A stretch of 57,490 bases of DNA from NCBI GenBank assembly GCA_002371235.1, contig DFGN01000006.1:1-57490 (forward strand), written 5' to 3'. Under the pieces are notes generated by a model. That model did not search any database. It was not told the DNA's origin and saw only the letters and a program-made list of their open reading frames with translations. The DNA comes from Candidatus Saccharibacteria bacterium UBA3749. Lineage in GTDB: Bacteria > Patescibacteriota > Saccharimonadia > Saccharimonadales > Saccharimonadaceae. Shown here piece after piece: positions 54,250 through 57,490 of this stretch; within the stretch, counting starts at the first letter, position 1, and each line of letters starts with the position of its first letter. Made by a program: the position numbers and the translations under genes.

Positions 54250-54687
54250 ATGAAGAAACTATGGACCGATGGCAGTGCGAGCCCGAATCCGGGCCCGGGA
54301 GGTTTTGCGGTAATATTGGAACATGAAGATGGTTTGTGGGAGCCAGTAGTGTTAGGAAGAGAAGCGAAATCGACAAATATTCGAATGGAAGGCAAGGCGA
54401 TGATTGCGGCAATTAATTATGCTAAGGAAGAGGGCTGCGAGATTTATTCGGATTCAGAATTTTGGATTAATGTACTAACGAAATGGGCTGACGGTTGGAA
54501 AGCACGTGGTTGGAAGAAAGCGAGTGGAGAGATACAGAATCTTGAGATTGTACAAGAATTATATGAGCTATATCATAAGTATCCGGTGAAATTGGTGTGG
54601 GTGAGAGGACATGTGGGGACGGAGTTAAATGAGATGGCGGATGTGTGGGCGAATCGTGCGCGTGAAGGGGCGAAGCTTATAGATTGA
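54250..54687 (+). CDS. rnhA: Ribonuclease HI
   Basis: Cuts RNA in RNA-DNA hybrids (primers, R-loops). 145 aa, normal size. Catalytic acidic residues are the Asp of 'LWTDGSASPNPGPGG' (residue ~7), the Glu of 'RMEGKAMIAAI' (~48), the Asp of 'IYSDSEFWIN' (~71) and the Asp of 'NEMADVWANRA' (~134). The loop His is in 'WVRGHVGTELN'. GGAGG lies 5 nt upstream of the ATG. The last 18 bases of the gene are the 5' arm of a long hairpin (54670-54793), so the coding sequence runs into a repeat element. Confidence 0.93.
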   Translation: MKKLWTDGSASPNPGPGGFAVILEHEDGLWEPVVLGREAKSTNIRMEGKAMIAAINYAKEEGCEIYSDSEFWINVLTKWADGWKARGWKKASGEIQNLEIVQELYELYHKYPVKLVWVRGHVGTELNEMADVWANRAREGAKLID

Positions 54688-54793
54688 GCGCAGGGCTTCG
54701 TTAAAAGGTGCGCTGCTCATTCGACGTACTTGTAGTACGTCTCATTCCGCTGCTCCTTTTGCCTCGCCCTGCATCTCAATCTATAAGCTTCGC
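54670..54793. repeat. 124-nt long hairpin element overlapping the rnhA 3' end
   Basis: The outer arms 54670-54688 and 54775-54793 are perfectly complementary over 19 bp. Further paired blocks inside are 54690-54696 / 54766-54772 (7 bp), 54703-54708 / 54755-54760 (6 bp) and 54723-54729 / 54735-54741 (7 bp, loop TTGTA). A near-identical partial copy of its 5' part recurs at 54812-54840. It has the form of a MITE-like or REP-type palindromic element, and its RNA could also act as a terminator. Confidence 0.75.
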
Positions 54794-54811
54794 TGAGATA
54801 ATTATGGTATC

Positions 54812-54840
54812 GAGCGCAGGGCTTCGTTAAAAGATGTGCT
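54812..54840 (+). repeat. Partial direct repeat of the rnhA hairpin element
   Basis: 29 nt beginning GAGCGCAGGGCTTCG repeat the segment at 54686-54714 with two base differences. It lies 64 nt upstream of the FISUMP gene start. Confidence 0.75.
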
Positions 54841-54888
54841 AATTATGGCTTTATATTGACATCAAGTTCTTCATTGAATAAACTTTTA

Positions 54889-54897
54889 TGTTATAAT
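54889..54897 (+). promoter_or_regulatory. Extended -10 promoter, leaderless type
   Basis: TGT-TATAAT (-10 at 54892-54897) ends 6 nt before the ATG at 54904. The in-frame 54856 start is upstream of it. Confidence 0.65.
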
Positions 54898-54903
54898 GAA
54901 CTT

Positions 54904-56793
54904 ATGATTAAATTTTCGCGTTTTTTAATACTTGTAACAATGTTTAGCATATTTGGTCTACTAGGAACTAGAGCTGTTTCTGCTCTAACCTTTTCTTCTG
55001 ATGTAGAAGTAGGCTTCACTTTTAATCCAATGATATCTATATCATTATCATCAGCTGATTTAGTAATACCAGAACTTGCTCCTGGTAGTATGGCAGATAG
55101 TAATGAAATAACAGTCACAGTAACTACTAACACAGCCTATGGATATACTCTAAATGCTACAGTAGGACAAGAAGATGATTATGAAACTAGAGATTTAGTA
55201 CTTGATAATAATGGCAGTGGTAGCAGTAATAGTGTTACCGCTCCAGTATTCTCCAGTCTTAACTTTGGAGCTAGTGAAGCTACTATAGCTACCGATAGTA
55301 CATGGGGATATGCTTATAAAACATCAGAAACTAACTCTACTTGGTCTAATTATTCTGGATTACCATTATATAGTGATAATGATAATGTAACTACACTAAT
55401 TAATACTGATGCTGCAGCAGCTAGTGATTATATTACATTTAAAATAGGTGCAAGAGCATCTACTACTCAAGCTTCTGGTGAATATAAGAACGTAATTAAT
55501 TTCATTGCTGTAGCTAATCCTGAACCACAACTAGGTCCAGTAGCTTGTGAAGGTGGTAAGATTTGCTATAACGTTAATGCCCTAAGTGGTACTGAAGGTG
55601 CAATGGGACAACAAGCTAAAGATGATAGTAATAATGACATAGTAGATGGAGCCAGTGTAACACTACTTGCTTCTAACTATAGTAGAGCTGGTTATGGCTT
55701 TGCTGGTTGGAGTGATGTTTATGACTATGACATTAATCCTAATGCTAAGTTCTATGGTCCTAATGAAACTATTACAGTACCAAATGGTACAACTACTGAT
55801 GGATTATCACTCTATGCAGTTTGGATTAAGTCAGTTGGTTACTTACAAAACTCTGCCGTAGTAAATACTCTCTGCGGTAATGGTTCTAATAGCCTTACGA
55901 TAGCCCCTACTGATGGTACTGCTAACCTAGATTCTGTCTCTGCTTTAACTGATCAGCGTGATGACCAGACTTACGCTATCGCTAAACTCGCAGATGGTAA
56001 GTGTTGGATGATTGAAAACCTAAGGCTAGAAAGTACCAATAGTGATAATAGTACTGGCACACTGGCTCAGGGCTACGGTACATCTACTACTTTCGGTAAC
56101 TTCGGAGGCTTAGCTGACGCCGAATCTACTAACTTCTCCAACTCTACTACCGCTAACAGTCTCTACTATTCTGGCACCCAGTCTGGTACTGCTAGTATTA
56201 ATATAGGTACTATAAATATCCCAGGCCAACGTATGCCTCGCTATAACAACCTAAATACCACTAACCGAGCAACAAACCCAACTAGTAATACATTCACAGG
56301 TGATAATACTACTGGTGGTATGTATAGCTATGGTAATTACTATACTTGGAGTGCTGCTATAGCAAACCTTACCTCCACTGGCACCACTGATAGCAGTGTA
56401 ACAAATACCTCACTATGCCCAACAGGTTGGCGACTTCCACTTGGTAATAACAGTACTGGTGATATAGAACAAGGCGCAGCTGATGCAGCAAACAAAGTTG
56501 GAGGCTTTTCTTATTTAGACAGAAAAATGGGTGGCACAGGATCAAGCCAATCCACTGCAGCAGCTTCTCTTCGTTGGCGTACATTCCCAAATAACTTCCT
56601 CTACTCCGGCTACTTCAATGGCTCGTCCGCGTACAATCGTGGCTCGAGCGGCAACTATTGGTCGTCTACTGCGTACAAATACGGCTATAGCTACTACCTG
56701 AGCCTGCGTAGTTCCTACGTGAGCCCAGGTGGCCCTTACATCGATAAGTACTACGGCTACAGTATTAGGTGTACGGCATCGGCCGGTACTTAG
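54904..56793 (+). CDS. Secreted FISUMP-domain surface protein with a compositional shift
   Basis: A 629-aa exported protein. A signal peptide (residues 1-~28, ending 'LGTRAVSA') precedes a Ser/Thr-rich beta domain ('NAYGYTL'-like 'NTAYGYTLNATVG'). A Listeria-Bacteroides-type repeat follows ('AGYGFAGWSDVYDYDINPNA' ... 'LSLYAVW'), and then a C-terminal FISUMP domain from ~355 ('AIAKLADGKCWMIENLRLES', 'SLCPTGWRLPLGNNS', 'GSSGNYWSSTAYKYGYSYY', 'YYGYSIRCTAS'). It is a paralogue of the 24289 protein. GC content rises along the gene: by hand count 30% in 55381-55440 but 48, 52 and 55% in the three 60-nt blocks from 56581. Codons ending in C dominate the last 200 bases. That suggests mosaic origin or a variable cassette at the 3' end. 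No cell-wall anchor is seen. Confidence 0.87.
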   Translation: MIKFSRFLILVTMFSIFGLLGTRAVSALTFSSDVEVGFTFNPMISISLSSADLVIPELAPGSMADSNEITVTVTTNTAYGYTLNATVGQEDDYETRDLVLDNNGSGSSNSVTAPVFSSLNFGASEATIATDSTWGYAYKTSETNSTWSNYSGLPLYSDNDNVTTLINTDAAAASDYITFKIGARASTTQASGEYKNVINFIAVANPEPQLGPVACEGGKICYNVNALSGTEGAMGQQAKDDSNNDIVDGASVTLLASNYSRAGYGFAGWSDVYDYDINPNAKFYGPNETITVPNGTTTDGLSLYAVWIKSVGYLQNSAVVNTLCGNGSNSLTIAPTDGTANLDSVSALTDQRDDQTYAIAKLADGKCWMIENLRLESTNSDNSTGTLAQGYGTSTTFGNFGGLADAESTNFSNSTTANSLYYSGTQSGTASINIGTINIPGQRMPRYNNLNTTNRATNPTSNTFTGDNTTGGMYSYGNYYTWSAAIANLTSTGTTDSSVTNTSLCPTGWRLPLGNNSTGDIEQGAADAANKVGGFSYLDRKMGGTGSSQSTAAASLRWRTFPNNFLYSGYFNGSSAYNRGSSGNYWSSTAYKYGYSYYLSLRSSYVSPGGPYIDKYYGYSIRCTASAGT

Positions 56794-56834
56794 GTTGCGT
56801 GAACTGTCCCCTTAAATGAAGTGAACCCTTTTTT

Positions 56835-56891
56835 GCAATGAACCCCAAAAGTTGCACTTTTGGGGTTCATTGCATTTTGGGGTTCATTGCA
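56835..56891. repeat. 16-bp perfect hairpin with a tandemly duplicated arm
   Basis: 56835-56850 is perfectly complementary to 56858-56873 (7-nt loop). The right arm plus an A, 17 nt, is repeated exactly at 56875-56891. The left arm can thus pair with either copy, giving two alternative hairpins. Confidence 0.8.
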
Positions 56892-56976
56892 ACTTGGGGT
56901 ACAGTACGGCCGTTTTGACTTTCGTTATAGTTGATTATTGTGTTCCTGAAAAGTCAGGGTAATGTGGTTAGAAAAT

Positions 56977-57014
56977 TCCCCGAGAAACTCTCATGAACTT
57001 CTCGAGGGATTTTT
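56977..57014 (+). terminator. Terminator inside a larger stem
   Basis: TCCCcGAGAA pairs with TTCTCGaGGGA and is followed by TTTTT. Flanking sequences AGTCAG..GTGGT (56952-56968) and ACCAC..CTGACT (57016-57031) are also roughly complementary and would enclose it. Confidence 0.65.
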
Positions 57015-57033
57015 GACCACCTACTCTGACTCA

Positions 57034-57065
57034 CATCTTTCCCCCCATGAGGGGGGGGAAAGATG
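57034..57065. repeat. C/G-tract hairpin
   Basis: CATCTTT-C6 (57034-57046), loop ATGA, then G8-AAAGATG (57051-57065): a 13-bp stem with two extra G. It lies 57 nt before the tyrS -10. Homopolymer tracts of this kind are prone to slippage. Confidence 0.65.
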
Positions 57066-57118
57066 CTGGTTGTGGAGATAAAGGTATACTAGTGATTGAT
57101 ATAGATTTACGATTTTCG

Positions 57119-57127
57119 TGATATAAT
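57119..57127 (+). promoter_or_regulatory. tyrS extended -10, leaderless type
   Basis: TGA-TATAAT (-10 at 57122-57127) ends 6 nt before the ATG at 57134. Confidence 0.65.
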
Positions 57128-57133
57128 GAGAAT

Positions 57134-57490
57134 ATGAAGTTATCGGAAGAATTGATATATCGTGGGTTTAAGGCGGAGACTACAATTGGGGAGCCGTCGG
57201 CATTAGATACTAGAAAAACGAAGAAGTTCTATTGGGGAGCAGACCCGTCGGCAGATTCACTGACGATTGGGAATTTGGCAGCCCTCATGATGTGTGCATG
57301 TTTTGTAAGACATGGGTACGAGCCAGTGCTCCTAGTTGGTGGAGCAACGGGGCAGATTGGGGACCCGAAGGATAATGGTGAGCGAGAGCTGAAACCACTT
57401 GAAGAAGTGGAGCACAATAAGCAATGCATCAAGAGGCAAGTTGAGATGGTGATTAGTAATGCTACTTCTCGACTCGCGCCTGCGCGCCCG
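57134..57490 (+). CDS. tyrS: Tyrosyl-tRNA synthetase, 5' part (runs off the window)
   Basis: Charges tRNA-Tyr. The first 119 codons are present and open to the window end. 'FYWGADPSADSLTIGNLAAL' is the tyrosine/ATP site, and 'LLVGGATGQIGDPKDNGERE' is the family's second block. The class I HIGH motif reads T-I-G-N, so both His positions are changed. The second (His to Asn) is common in TyrRS. The first is normally His and helps catalysis, so Thr is unusual. Framing of the rest of the Rossmann fold is normal. The KMSKS loop and tRNA-binding S4 domain would lie beyond the window. Confidence 0.9.
   Translation, partial: MKLSEELIYRGFKAETTIGEPSALDTRKTKKFYWGADPSADSLTIGNLAALMMCACFVRHGYEPVLLVGGATGQIGDPKDNGERELKPLEEVEHNKQCIKRQVEMVISNATSRLAPARP

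Noticed and set aside
56580..56793. A proven diversity-generating retroelement
   Set aside because: No reverse transcriptase or template repeat is in the window. It is kept only as one hypothesis for the compositional shift.

Overview
The window looks like a stretch of chromosome from a Saccharibacteria (TM7)-type member of the Candidate Phyla Radiation / Patescibacteria. The grounds are indirect. Gene density is high and intergenic gaps are short. There are large secreted FISUMP and Listeria-Bacteroides-repeat surface proteins and a type IV pilin-like protein. The arginine deiminase genes (arcC, arcB, arcA and a YfcC/ArcD-type carrier) are of the kind reported for mammal-associated Saccharibacteria. 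TGA is used as a stop (dinB-like gene, rnhA, the 49884 gene), so the UGA=Gly code of Gracilibacteria/Absconditabacteria does not apply. No rRNA, transposase, reverse transcriptase or CRISPR array was seen.

Layout. 1-1800: 5'-clipped tRNA-Pro, then a probable transcription-factor gene (sigma region 4-like HTH, coiled coil, RNA polymerase alpha-CTD-like end) and a convergent ~100-aa ORF. 1900-3580: a Y-family polymerase and YolD-like pair. 3600-6340: GT8 / acyltransferase / GT8 envelope cluster. 6400-8630: tRNA-Cys, two transporters, tRNA-Gly. 8700-13460: lemA, htpX, a membrane protein, ligA. 13570-16770: tRNA-Glu, a small membrane protein, pyk, and pgk on the minus strand. 16850-20490: an HTH-MurA fusion and a UvrD/PcrA helicase. 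20527-26300: a three-module wall hydrolase, a membrane-anchored protein, a pilin, a FISUMP surface protein. 26381-30858: tRNA-Pro, ftsH, an M1 aminopeptidase. 31023-32256: a second sigma4-like regulator, tRNA-Leu, a second small convergent ORF. 32383-40646: pgi, arginine deiminase genes, gpmI. 40734-43348: galU and an AMP-forming ligase (minus strand). 43589-46691: clpC-clpP behind a perfect CIRCE operator. 46745-54175: two large paralogous secreted proteins around a membrane-anchored protein. 54250-57490: rnhA, a long hairpin repeat, a second FISUMP protein, a structured intergenic region and the start of tyrS.

How the genes fit together. Glycolysis (pgi, pgk, gpmI, pyk) and arginine deiminase are two ATP sources suited to a reduced, host-dependent cell. 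The GT8/PlsC cluster, galU and MurA serve the envelope. The wall hydrolase, pilin and large secreted proteins are candidates for contact with a host bacterium. FtsH, HtpX/LemA and CIRCE-controlled ClpCP form a proteostasis set.

A consistent regulatory pattern runs through the window. At 14 genes that begin a transcription unit, a -10 box (TATAAT-like, 12 of them with an extended TGn) ends 6-9 nt before the ATG, which predicts leaderless or nearly leaderless mRNAs. Most genes inside operons, or with their own leaders, carry Shine-Dalgarno sequences instead. The strongest leads for something new are the two orphan proteins built from RNA-polymerase/sigma-like pieces, the HTH-MurA fusion, the leaderless promoter pattern, a DNA ligase without its zinc-finger cysteines, and several long structured intergenic elements.
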